Notes under the pieces: model-generated
Told to the model about the DNA's origin: nothing
Seen by the model: only the letters and a program-made list of their open reading frames with translations
Database searches by the model: none
Program-made: the position numbers and the translations under genes
In this document: positions 25,265 through 36,100 of the stretch, in pieces
How positions within the stretch are numbered: the stretch's first letter is position 1
How the letters are laid out: each line of letters begins with the position of its first letter
Source: Brachycybe producta
Taxonomy: Eukaryota > Arthropoda > Diplopoda > Playtdesmida > Andrognathidae
Length of the DNA stretch: 64,000 nucleotides
Assembly (NCBI GenBank): GCA_036925085.1
Contig: JAUPFP010000030.1
Location: forward strand, 2,079,045 to 2,143,044
Direction: 5' to 3'

Positions 25265-25397
25265 AAACTCCACGGGTTTTGTGGGCCACATAGGCTTTGT
25301 GAGCCTTATGAGTTTTAGTTGGTTGGACAATTTGAACTTAGCTAGGGTTCCACTTGTTTTTTTGTTTTTTTACAAAATGCAGGTCTCTATATTGTAA
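25265..25397 (+). repeat. G-rich dispersed repeat, copy E (short)
   Basis: GGGTTTTGTGGGCCACATAG is followed by GCTTTGTGAGCCTTATGAG, then a T-rich tract and TACAAAATGCAGGTCTCT. The last part matches copy B. Confidence 0.75.
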
Positions 25398-26668
25398 GGC
25401 AAGTAACACGTTCTTCTATTCTGGAACTTTGTGTGTTCCAGACCACCATAGTCACCAGAGTGTCCTCTACAACATTACACATTAGAGACAGAGTAACTCA
25501 CATTCTCGCAAGTGTTACTTTTGTTGTGGTTCTCTCTTTTGGAACTCTCAGTTCCACTTGACACAACTTTGCTTCTAATAAAAAAAACCTCCCTTATAAT
25601 GTTTACATAGTGTACAAGAATACTAGAATTGGGAGGGGGGAATTCAGTAATCCTAACGTTGTCGGCCCCCTGCATGTTCCAACTTCCAATAGTATGGTCA
25701 TAATTGAATTTCATACGTCGGCTAGTCCTTAGGAATATCCAATTCCATCTGTGACTATCACATTTCTACAAGAGAAAATTCTCTTTTTTTTTTGTTCTTT
25801 CTCTATTTCTCTTCAAGTTCAATCCATTATTACTTTCAAATAATAAACAACAATCTCTCTCCCTCCCTCCCTTCTTTTGTATTGCAAACAAATACACCAA
25901 ACTGAAAATGGCTGCAGTTTCTTTAGAAGAGACATCATGATGGACCCTTTTTTTCCCCCCCACCATCTTTCTAAATCTCAGAATCTTTTTAAGATTTCAG
26001 TTTCAAAATCTTTAATGAGCTAATTTTTTTTAAAAAAAAAAGTAGATAGAGCCCACCCTGTAAAAAACATGGGATGTTGATGATGAATTGAACAAATGAT
26101 GAATGTTGTCTTCTAAACATTAGAAAGGGATAAATGGCACTAATCCTTTGAGCACAGGTGCTAAACTTTAATGTATAAAGGTTTCGTATGTACACATAGA
26201 AACCAAATAAGGTAAAAAAAAGAAGGGAAAGAAAGGAAAAAGTCAAGATTTTTTTCTGTTCAGTTTTTCTCTAATAACTCAACAGGTTGGGTTAATCAAT
26301 GAAAAGGGGTGCGTTCAGCCACCCCCACATGCAAACAAATGCATATACACCTGTGTGGTTACCTGAGGTGAGCATTAATATGATTGTGTGGAGGTGTATT
26401 TGTGGGTGGAGGGGAGGTGTCCAATTGTCACCTCATTCTTACCCCCACCCCCACACACACACATCTAACCCTTTCCTTATAATGGCATACATTCTTTCTA
26501 AGTTACTCTCTTTTTCTCAAGAATTGTTTACCTCTTTTCTATATAAAGAAATACACATACAGTCGACTCACTGTAGAACTCGACGCTTGTGACGTCAGAA
26601 GAAGGGTTGATCAAAAAGTTCCGATTGTATAATTTTATCTGCTAGAAAAAAGGGAGCAACGTGATTTT

Positions 26669-26815
26669 AAGGTGGAAAAAAAAATGCTTTTTTTCAATCA
26701 AAAAGGCTGTTTAGAAGCTAGAGTTCTCTCAGAGATAATCATCACATAACCAAGATTTCTCGTAGCCTCTAAACAGGCTTTTTTATTGAAAAAAAGCATA
26801 ATTTTTTCCACCTTA
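26669..26815. mobile_element. 147-bp hAT MITE with GTGATTTT duplication
   Basis: The arms AAGGTGGAAAAA...ATGCTTTTTTTCAAT and their inverse enclose GGCTGTTTAGA/TCTAAACAG blocks. GTGATTTT occurs at 26661-26668 and again at 26816-26823, a 7-8 bp target duplication. A diverged relative is in Dscam intron 1 at 62116-62259. Confidence 0.82.
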
Positions 26816-27165
26816 GTGATTTTAAAGGGTAAAGTTTGAAAACATGCCACTCGAACTCTGATTATTCTGTTTTTCAAGTGCAAAATAAAGAAAAAACTTA
26901 AATGTGTTTTAGAAACTAGAATGGTAGCTCAATCACTTACGGATCTTTCAAAATAAGCTTTTTATGCGACTCTGTCCAATGATGCAATTTTAAGCAGGAT
27001 GTTGATTTTTAAAATTTCTATCTTATTTCTTTCCATTTTGAAAGATATTAACATGAAAATATACCCTTCAGTGATTGAGCTACCCCCTTCTAGTTTCTAA
27101 AATACTTTTATAGTTTCTCTTAAATTTGCTCCTAGAAGACAGAAATAATCAAGACGAGTTCAACA
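26815..27165. mobile_element. Long-inverted-repeat MITE family, copy
   Basis: Left arm TTTTAGAAACTAGAATGGTA with CTCAATCACTTA, spacer with TTTAAGCAGGATGTTGA, right arm TTTTGAAAGATATTAACATG and CCCCCTTCTAGTTTCTAAAA. It begins at the right edge of the 147-bp hAT MITE at 26669. Confidence 0.8.
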
Positions 27166-27947
27166 ATTTGTTGTCCATAAACCATGTTTAAAACAAAAAG
27201 TTTCTTGAAAACTTTTATTACCCCTTTTTTATCAAGAGAAATTGACACAACCCTTTTTTTTAGGACACAACCCGTCTGACGTCATAAGCTTTAATTTACA
27301 ATGATGGCAACTATAGAAACATACACATTTTAGACAGTGGGATTGTCCAATAATGGACTTAATTAAAGTTGTATTCATAAAAAATTATGTGATTCCCTTT
27401 TTCAGTTTTATTTGTGTGGTGATTGTTGTTGTTCATTTGCTCTTCAATAAGAAGAGTCAATTGGTGGGTAAAAATTGAAAATATCACACAAAAAAAAACC
27501 CTTCAGAAATTTCTCATAATTTGGTGTCACGTGTGTTATTTTTAGATAGGATGCTGATTATTGAGTACAAAAAAATATCAAGTGATTCAATTTCATAGGG
27601 TAACAGAAACCTATTCCGTTATTCATCTATTTATTTAGCGTAATGACGTCACACATTCACAAGAATTCTATATGAAAGTGACGTCATAACTACTGAATAA
27701 ATTGATGAATAACAGAATGTGGGAGAATGAAGCATCATCATAAACATAAATATCAAAAGTTTTCTTCAAATAAATTATTTAGAAATGTGAAAAATTCTTT
27801 TAGAATTTTTGCTTTTTATGCAAATAGGAAATCAATCTCAAGAATGTAAAAAATATGCTTAAAAAATTGTTAATTTCATGTAAATAACGAATTGTTTATT
27901 ATGTAGCAAAAAGCTCAACTAAAACACAAAATCAAAACGATTTTAAG

Positions 27948-28214
27948 ACTAGCATCAGCCCATTAGAATTTTTCATAGCGCATGCGCATTGCCGCCCATT
28001 AGGATTTTTCATAGCGCATGCGCATTGCCGTCCATCGTTTTATATAGGAAAGTGATGGCAAGTGAAAACTACCCCAGAGTGAACGTCTCATCGGCAGTTT
28101 CCATTGGTGATCAATAGATGGCGCTGCTAACGCAAATCTGCCATACTTTCCTATATAAAACGATGAACAGCAATGCGCATGCGCTTTGAAAAATTCTAAT
28201 GGGCTAATGCTAGT
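27948..28214. mobile_element. 267-bp hAT MITE with perfect 8-bp duplication and a duplicated arm block
   Basis: Ends ACTAGCATCAGCCCATTAG and its inverse CTAATGGGCTAATGCTAGT. ATTTTAAG is repeated exactly at 27940-27947 and 28215-28222. The left arm carries two tandem copies of a 36-base block (CCCATTAGAATTTTTCATAG and so on), while the right arm has only one. The interior shows TTTATATAGGAAAGT and its inverse. Confidence 0.9.
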
Positions 28215-29159
28215 ATTTTAAGTTTTTATAAAATTCTTGTGTAGAATTTTTTTCTAACCAGAAAATGTGTTTTTTTTAAAGAAATATATAAAAAAAATAT
28301 GCAAATTTATGCAAATGTCCAACAGATTATGTAATTTATGCATTTTCTGAATTTTTAATTTGTACTAAAAATGATTATTATTACAAATATGGCAATTTAT
28401 ATAGTATCATAGTTTATTGGGTTTATATCTCTTTTTGAGTTTTGACAATGCATTTCACACATGCTACAATTTGGACTTTTATCCCTCTGCCACAGGCCTT
28501 CTTGGCTGCTTGCAGAGTAATTTATATCAAATTAAAAGTTTAAATAGTGCATTCATTCATAAGGGGTTGGTTGGACCCGTCATTATGCGTTTTATGCAAA
28601 CTTTTGGCCTGAATCATCATCATTTGAGTTAGGATTACTGTTTTCCTGGATTCCTCGTAATTTACAACCTCGAGAAAGGAAATGAACACAAATAAAAATA
28701 TATATATTCTTAAAAGTTTTAGTTTTTGGCTCTGTGACCTAAACTTAAAACACCTTTAGAAAAGAAAAAAAAACTTTTCAAACTGGTTCCAAACATCCTA
28801 CATTATAAGAAGAAAGATTATCTCTCTCTCTCTCTCTTTTCTAACTTGCATTATTTATAAATAGAACAAGACACACCATTGGGGCCCAACAACATTCACG
28901 ACTTAAAAGGAAAACCGGAAGAACACAAAATGAAACAAACCGTTTAAGAAAGAAGTTTTTTTAAAAAACACTTCTGACACTTTTCTTCTTTCAAAAGTTT
29001 ATATTAGAAAAAAGAAGAAAAAAAAAAGGCAAATATCAACACAAAATTCGTCCTAAATGAGTAAAACGACCTGAATACTTACAAATACGTTGTTTACACC
29101 AACATAAACAACGTGAGGAAAGCAAATCCACATAAGAAAAATTATATAGGCATAGTTCA

Positions 29160-29350
29160 CACTATGAATCAAAGCAAAGGTCGCTCTCTAATGCGCATGT
29201 TCAGAATACCGTTAATAACCTACAGTGATTGTTGCAGTTGAACGATACACATGCGCAGTAGACAGCGACCCTTGCATTGCTTCTGCATTACTGCAAGGTG
29301 CGAACAAGGTCGAATGCTCTTCTTTGTAGATACAATACGTCATCATCATC
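29160..29350. mobile_element. Partial palindromic element with GCGCATG blocks
   Basis: AAGGTCGCTCTCTAATGCGC and CACATGCGCAGTAGACAGCG face each other imperfectly. Probably an old MITE. The ends could not be fixed. Confidence 0.4.
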
Positions 29351-29445
29351 AACGAAAACATCGATTGTACCCTCTGAACAGGGTACCAACACAGAAAAAC
29401 CATTTTCTAATTAAGAACGAGGTTTTCCTAAAGTAGAAGTCATAC

Positions 29446-29756
29446 TAATACCTTGTACACAACACATGAGTTAAATGAATTCAAATTAAATGTGTTTAGG
29501 GTGAATTATACGGAATCCAGTTAAGGACATAAACCAAATAAAAATTGACTTTATTGTTAATATTTTAAATTGAAATACTAAATCAATATTTTGTCAATAC
29601 TTTATATATTTTATATTTAAGTATTAACTCAATATTTTCAGATTATTAACTGAATAAATTGAATTCGACATATTGTTTGTTTGTCCTTAACAGACCTCTG
29701 TAGAACATGTTTAATATTTAAATACATTTAAATTTTCAGGTGTGTACTAGGTATTA
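29446..29756 (+). mobile_element. TAATACC-GTACACAC MITE family, copy 5
   Basis: TAATACCTTGTACACAACAC at the left, the usual interior, and GTGTGTACTAGGTATTA at the right. Confidence 0.85.
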
Positions 29757-30240
29757 GGTATAATAAATAATCTACACCTAAAAAGTTAAATGCATTTAAA
29801 TAATAAACATGTTCTACAGAGGCCTGTTAAGACCAAACAATATATCAAATTCAATTTATTCATTAAATACCTTCTTTATACATTGAGTTAATATTTAAGT
29901 ATATTAAATTTGTATTCACCGAGTACACACACTTGATAATTTAAATGTATTTAAATAATAAACGTGTTCTACAGAGCCCTGTGAAGGACAAACAAACAAT
30001 ATGTCGAATTCAATTTATTCAGTTAACAATCTCAAAATATTGAGTTAATACTTAAATATAATTATAGAAACTATTGACAAAATATTGATTTAGTATTTCA
30101 ATTTGTTCAGATATTAAGAAATAAGTCAATTTTATCTTGGGTAATGTCCTTAACTGGACTCCGTATATATAATTCAACTAAACACATTTAACTTGAATGC
30201 ATTTAAGCTCAAGTGGGGTCGATAAAGGTTAAAGGTATTA
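29757..30240 (-). mobile_element. TAATACC-GTACACAC MITE family, copies 6 (partial) and 7 (inverted)
   Basis: A partial inverted copy (about 29767-29910) has ACAGAGGCCTGTTAAGACCA. A fuller inverted copy follows (about 29912-30240) with CAGAGCCCTGTGAAGGACAA and an end at AAAGGTATTA. With copy 5 they form a cluster of nearly 800 bp. Confidence 0.75.
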
Positions 30241-30815
30241 TTGCCTTGAAGAATGTTTTCCATGTTGGAACCCTGTTCTGAGAGTTCAAAGTGCTAAGTT
30301 AGTTTCTCTTGAATTTGTGGATTAAACCACAGGTTAATTACAATAAATATTAGGAGAACAACAACAAAAAAATACTTTTGATTTCACTTTCTTTTGTTAT
30401 AACTTCTATGAAGGTCAAAGAACTTCTTAAACTTTTAATCAGACCCTCGTTTAACCTTTTCGAAACCAAAAAAAACTTTAAAAAAAAACACATTAGTTGT
30501 TTTTTTTTCTATTAAAAGTGAATAAAACCTTCAGAAAACCATCTGAAAACCTAGAAATTACAAAAAAAAAAAGTTTTTTCTTAAAGTTTCCTGTAGATAA
30601 TTTGTGCACAATAGTTTTTTTAAGTTTCCTGCTGATTTTTCTTGAAAAGTTTTCTTCTAAAAACATTTTTCTTTAAAGTTTCCTGCAAAAAAGTTTTCTA
30701 CAAATTTATGAAGTTTTTTTCCATATAATAAATGCATATTTGATTGTTTTGACAATAATAATAAAAGTTTTGTTTTTATAAACTTTTATTGTAATATTAT
30801 TATTATTTTTGTTAC

Positions 30816-31000
30816 CTTGAATAACGATGATGTTGTCCTCCAACGTCTGTAATGTGTTGAGCTACGGAATATCCGAAATATGACCCCTTAGGTCCAACTT
30901 TAACGACGGCAACTCGAGGTTCTAAATTAAATCCATTAGAAACCACAAAAAAGTACGATAAAACTATAATAATCATTGTGTTTATCCGAGTTAAATTCAT
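30816..31000 (-). CDS. Integrin alpha subunit, first coding exon only (partial)
   Basis: The exon encodes 61 residues: Met, a hydrophobic secretory signal (MIIIVLSYFFVVSNG), then the mature N-terminus FNLEPRVAVVKVGPKGSYFG followed by YSVAQHI. FNL-x-GP-x-G-x-YFGYSV is the hallmark of the first beta-propeller blade of integrin alpha chains that bind RGD or laminin ligands through a beta partner. It ends at the donor TTCAAG|GTAACA in phase 2. I searched the minus strand below 30.8 kb for the next conserved motif (WLLVGAP) and found none. The rest of the gene therefore probably lies left of position 1. No inserted I-domain information is visible. The subtype cannot be assigned from this exon. Confidence 0.85.
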
Positions 31001-33138
31001 TGTTTTCTAATTATCTCTATAGATAAACAAACAAAATAATAAGAAGGAAGATTTAAGTTTTAAAACAAAAACGAGACGAAGACGAAATCTGCCATTGAAG
31101 TTTTTGTTTTCTTCTAGAATATAGTTTCTCCCCTTCGGTACGAAGAAAGAAGTAGCAAAGAAAGAGAACACGCGGCTCAGTCTACACTCACTCACCGATA
31201 GACGACAACGACCACCACCGATAATAATATTTTTCCGCTCAGAGAGAGAGAGTGTGGGTAGGAAAGCAAAAGAGGGGGAGGGTTGTGGTGAAAGTGGGGC
31301 GCTTGACATGCAGCACCATCTATTAACTAAACTTGGAAACAAGATATAAATGTATAACGGTAAAGCAACTTCTTGTTAAGAAAAAAAAAAGACAAAAGTG
31401 AGTGAAGGATCGTCTGCTTTTTGAAGCTAGAAAAAAAAAAAGCCGTCATCTTGCCAAGAAAAACAGCACAGAAATGAATCTCGTACGATATGACCAGCAA
31501 TTTTTAAGGTACCGACATCGGGTGTGAATCTCGTACGCCCTGTAATCGTATAGTATCTTGAAGCTCTAAGCACAGTTTGCGCCATCTATTGGCAACACCC
31601 AATTTCGCACGAAATGTATATTTTTTTATCTTTGTGGGAATGTGCTTTCAAAATGTTTTCTAACAAAATAATTAAATAATTTATAAAAAATTATTTAAAA
31701 AAACAGCCAATTTCTATATCTTTTTCTTGCGCGATTTTTAAACTTTTATTGAGTTTTATAATAAAAGCGGCCCTTAAACTAAGCAGCCAATCAGAAAAGT
31801 GCCCCAAATGTCCGATAGGTCAGTCAGCCCCTCCCAAATAGCAAAATGAAGAGAAACACTGAAACCTGAATGTGGCTTAGAAACTAGAAGAGTAGCTCAA
31901 TCATTAAGCATATGCTTTGTCTAAATTTGTTAATTTTATTCCCAATTACACTATTAATCAAACTGTAAATAACATAAATATATTAAATAAAATGAATGGT
32001 TTACCTAGGTTTTATATTATACCGTGGTAAGAGTTCATGGCAAAAATAAGTTGCCAAAAGTGAAGACGACGACCATTATCAGCAACGAAACCATATTTCA
32101 AACACGTATCCTCAACACAAGCTTTTTCTAATATTAAAAGAAATTATTTAATTGTAAAATTCACATTTTGTAACCATTATTGACAAAAAATGATGATTAT
32201 TATAAGCCCTATGCATTTTTAAAATATTAACCTATGTATTAATGTAAAATGTATTTCATTTTTAGCTCTCAAGGTGAATTTAATTGTTTAATTCTTCAAA
32301 ATTTATTTTAAGAATTTTTTTAAAAAAAAAAACATTTTTCATGAAGAAAATTGTTCATTTTTCCTCTTTTTGCCATTACAATGAAACTGATTTTTTGTCT
32401 TACAACAATACACAAAATAATGTCAAATTTTATTTGAACCTAGAAGATAATCAAATAATTAAACAATCAAAAGTACAAAAGTAAATTTTCTTGAAGAAAA
32501 AGAAGCGAAAATTGACATTTTTCAAAGTTTACTTTTACAACTAAGGTGGTTTTAAGATAAGATTTTAAGGTCGTTCTTATAAATTCTATCTTTCAGGAAA
32601 GCAAAATGAAAAAAAAAAAACGTAAATGTGTTTTAGAAACTAGAAGACGTAGCTCAATCGCTTAAGGAGGGTAATTTCATGTTGATATCTTTCAAAATAA
32701 GCTTCTTATTTGAGTTTGAAACTGATTAAACTTTAAACATAAGATATAGTTTTAATTTTTATCAATATAAAGTTTTATTTTGAAAGATATCGACATAAAA
32801 GTACTCTTAAGTAATTAGCCTACCCTTCTACTTTCTAAAACACATCCTTAGTTTCTCATAAATCTACTCTTCTGTAAAACCGTCTTAATTTAGATCCTTA
32901 TAAAAAAAATAATAGTTTCATATCAAATTGTATTTTTTTTTTTCAATTAAAAAAAAGCTTTCTCTTTTTTGTTTTTTTTCCTGAAATTTCTGTTGAACTC
33001 AAGTATAAAATATATAGAAAGCACCAACAAAAACCTAATACAAGAAATTTGTATGTATTTTAAAAATTAATTAATCCAATATTAAAATGTGTATGAAATA
33101 AAAACGAAAAGAAAACAATCATAATATATATATTTTTT
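31001..33138. other. Spacer between CENPI stop and integrin start
   Basis: About 2.1 kb with no coding exon that I can support. The stretch from 31001 to about 31450 should hold the integrin 5' UTR and promoter. It is locally richer in C and G, with a GA-rich tract (31240-31290), but no clear TATA box. A partial long-inverted-repeat MITE starts near 31855 and a full one covers about 32530-32890. I did not see a convincing AATAAA for CENPI just past 33139. Confidence 0.6.
32530..32890. mobile_element. Long-inverted-repeat MITE family, spacer copy below CENPI
   Basis: Left arm GTTTTAGAAACTAGAAGACG with CTCAATCGCTTAAG, then ATGTTGATATCTTTC. Right arm TTTTGAAAGATATCGACATA and TAGCCTACCCTTCTACTTTC. 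It lies about 250 bases past the CENPI stop. Confidence 0.8.
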
Positions 33139-36100
33139 TCAAAACCTTTCAAAACTCCGTTTCATTTCGGTCGTATCTTTCATGAATGCGGATACAAATT
33201 TGAGTATTCCATTGAAACCCATCGTATCGAGAAACTGAATGAACTTCTTGGCAAACGAACGCTACATATAACAAATGAAAACAATTATTCTCAATGACTT
33301 TGATTCGCAAAAAAATGAGTTGTCGCAATTTACATTCTGAAAGACCGAAATGTCTAACTCCCGTTCCGAATCCTAATTGCAACAAGAAATCATAAGAATT
33401 GAAAAACATTAAATTTTTTTTTTTAAAAAAATCAGAAAAGAAAAATACTAACGCCACTTTTGTAGAATTTTAAGGCTAAATTAGTAAAGGCCGGATGGTA
33501 AAATAACGAGAATGCATTGTTCTGTAGATTCACTTTCGACGTTTCCTCGGAAAAGATCATTTCCTCCACGTTAAACACCGAATTCGTATCGGATTTACTG
33601 TGAAACGTTCGTCTTCGCCATAAACTATCACTGATGTCCAAAATATAACCGTTGACCTGGTCGATTTGTTTGGCCATTAACCGACTCTTGTTTTGACTTT
33701 GTTTTCGACTTTCTTTCATTTTTTTTATCAATTCACGGTACCTTTAAATTTAACAAAATTATCTTATTTTATGAACAACCGACTCTAAAGTGTGTAAGAA
33801 ACTAGAAGAGTAGCTCAATCACTTAAATCTATTTTCATGTAGACTTTTAAGAGATATTAACATGAAAATAACCTTTAAGTGATTGAGCTACCCTTCTAGT
33901 TTCTTCAACACGTTCAAAATTCTCTTAATTATCGTCTTTAAAGCCAGAATAACAAGATTTCAGGAGTCGGTTAGAATTTTAAAATCTTGAACATTTTTCA
34001 GGTGCAACATTTGAGGAAATTCGAAGTTTGTTCTAAATTAGAATAGTAGACCGTTCTTTACAACAACCATCTTATATTCTAGTTTATAACAAACTTCAAG
34101 TATTTTCACGGTAACAAAATTCAAAACAACCCTTTCTTTACAGTTTTTTCATCAAATGATTCAATTTTTAAAAGGATTCATGAAATAAATAATTTTCAAC
34201 ATATTCATGTACTATTATTCTCAGTTTTAACCTTTGTTACCATTTTTTTTAGAAACTAGAATGTATTATTTGAAATTTTGAAAAAGGGATATTCACAGTG
34301 ACATATTTCAAAATGAACTTCTGATAATTTTTATTTTTTGGAAATTTCATTAAATTTTATGTTTTCTTGTTTTATTAGAAAAACTCATATTAAAATTGGT
34401 ATAAAAAGGTGTTTTTAAGATATTGTCACGAAAATAGGTTCAACATTTTCAAATTCTACGAGCTCGTAATATCGTAGTTAAAATCTTTAATGTTTTTTTC
34501 TAAACGAAAGGTTTCATCCCTTATGTCTAATTTTGTTTGATTTGTTTTTTTTAGCAAATTTACTGAATTATAAAAAGATAACGAGTTGCAATTACATGCA
34601 AATTAAAGTGCAGATTCTGGAATACTGAACCACATTGAACGAAAAGAGAGAAGCGTAAATGACGACCGCAGGAGGAACGCAAACGAAGAACAAATTTTGA
34701 ACAATCGAAGTCGAAACAACCTAATAATAATAATAATAAAAATAAAAATTGTTCCAACCAACATTATAACAACTTGTCAGTCAACAAGTGTTTCATATTT
34801 GATAGAAGTAACAATTTAACCGTTTCATAAAAGGAGATCGTAACGTGAAGTAAAACAGCATTGAAATTTTCGATTCTAAGTCCCGTCGTGCATAACCTGT
34901 CGACGAAATTCACTATGTGGGACATAGAATCCAACGAGGTCAAATATTCACAACCGTCATCGAACAGATAAACTCTTTGAGAACCTTCACCGCTATTCAA
35001 AAATATTAATTAATTAGTATTAAAAATATTAAGCGTTTCTAAGCAGGTGATTCCTAGAACTCTGGTTATTTTACATTTTAAAAACATTAAGAAGATAATT
35101 AAAAGTGTTTAGAAACTTAGTTTAACTTTTAATTCTGCTTTTGTAACGCGGACCAACCAGAGTTGATGAGATTCTGTATTTACACTTCAAAACGAAACTT
35201 ACTAAACGTTATAAAACTAGACAGTTAAAAAGAAATTGAACATCTGAACACAATCCGAAATTTCGGATACTTTTGAAACAGTTTAAACAAACCGAACCTG
35301 ACACCAGGTTTTTCTGTAGCGATGGAAGATAAAGGCACTCGAACATCGCCAGTTGTTTTTCTCCTTTCCGACAGTAAAGTGTTTTTTGCCAATTCGGTGA
35401 AACTGCAAATGACAGCCACCTTAAAGCAGAATATATAATTTAATCAGCGGTTCATTTCAAAAGTTTAAAATGAAAAACACACCTTGAAATTGAGATTTGA
35501 CAAAATAAAATGTTTTTCAATCGGCGAAATGATGAACTCCATCTCTACGAAAGAAGCGGTTATAAATTGCGTCTATGTATCATTATATTTTAGTTCCAAA
35601 TTCAAGAAGAACACTTGACACTTGAACTCTCTAAATCAATACACTTCAGCCCAAAATTCAAGACGGACACTTGGCACTTGAATCATCTAAACAAGGTTCT
35701 CAAATAAAATAAAAACCCTGTCTCATTGAGTAAACTTTCAACCAGATTGTTTCTACATTGAAACTCTTCTCAGAGACTCTTAAATTAAAGTTGAAGTGCC
35801 ACGTTTCCTTCCGTCAGTTTACGATTTAGTTCCAAGTAAATAACTAATACCTTCTAAAGAGACAAATCGTAACCAAGGTATCATTTGAAGTATACTATGA
35901 ATAAAATCTTTTCCATTCCAAATGTAATTTAGGTAGAAACATAAAAACTGTTTAAGATCGGGAACGCTTTCCTAGGATAAACATAGAAATAAATAAAGAT
36001 ATAAACCTAAACGGTAAAATAAACCCAACAATCCTCACTTGTAAATAATTAGAAAACTCTAAAAACTTTTCCAAAAATAATTCCTGTTGGCCAAAATCGT

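Noticed and set aside
34821-34992. Longer CENPI exon 14 running to 34764
   Set aside because: The frame stays open to about 34764, but the donor at GAAACG|GTTAAA keeps phase 0 with the next exon and gives a gap-free match to the human protein.
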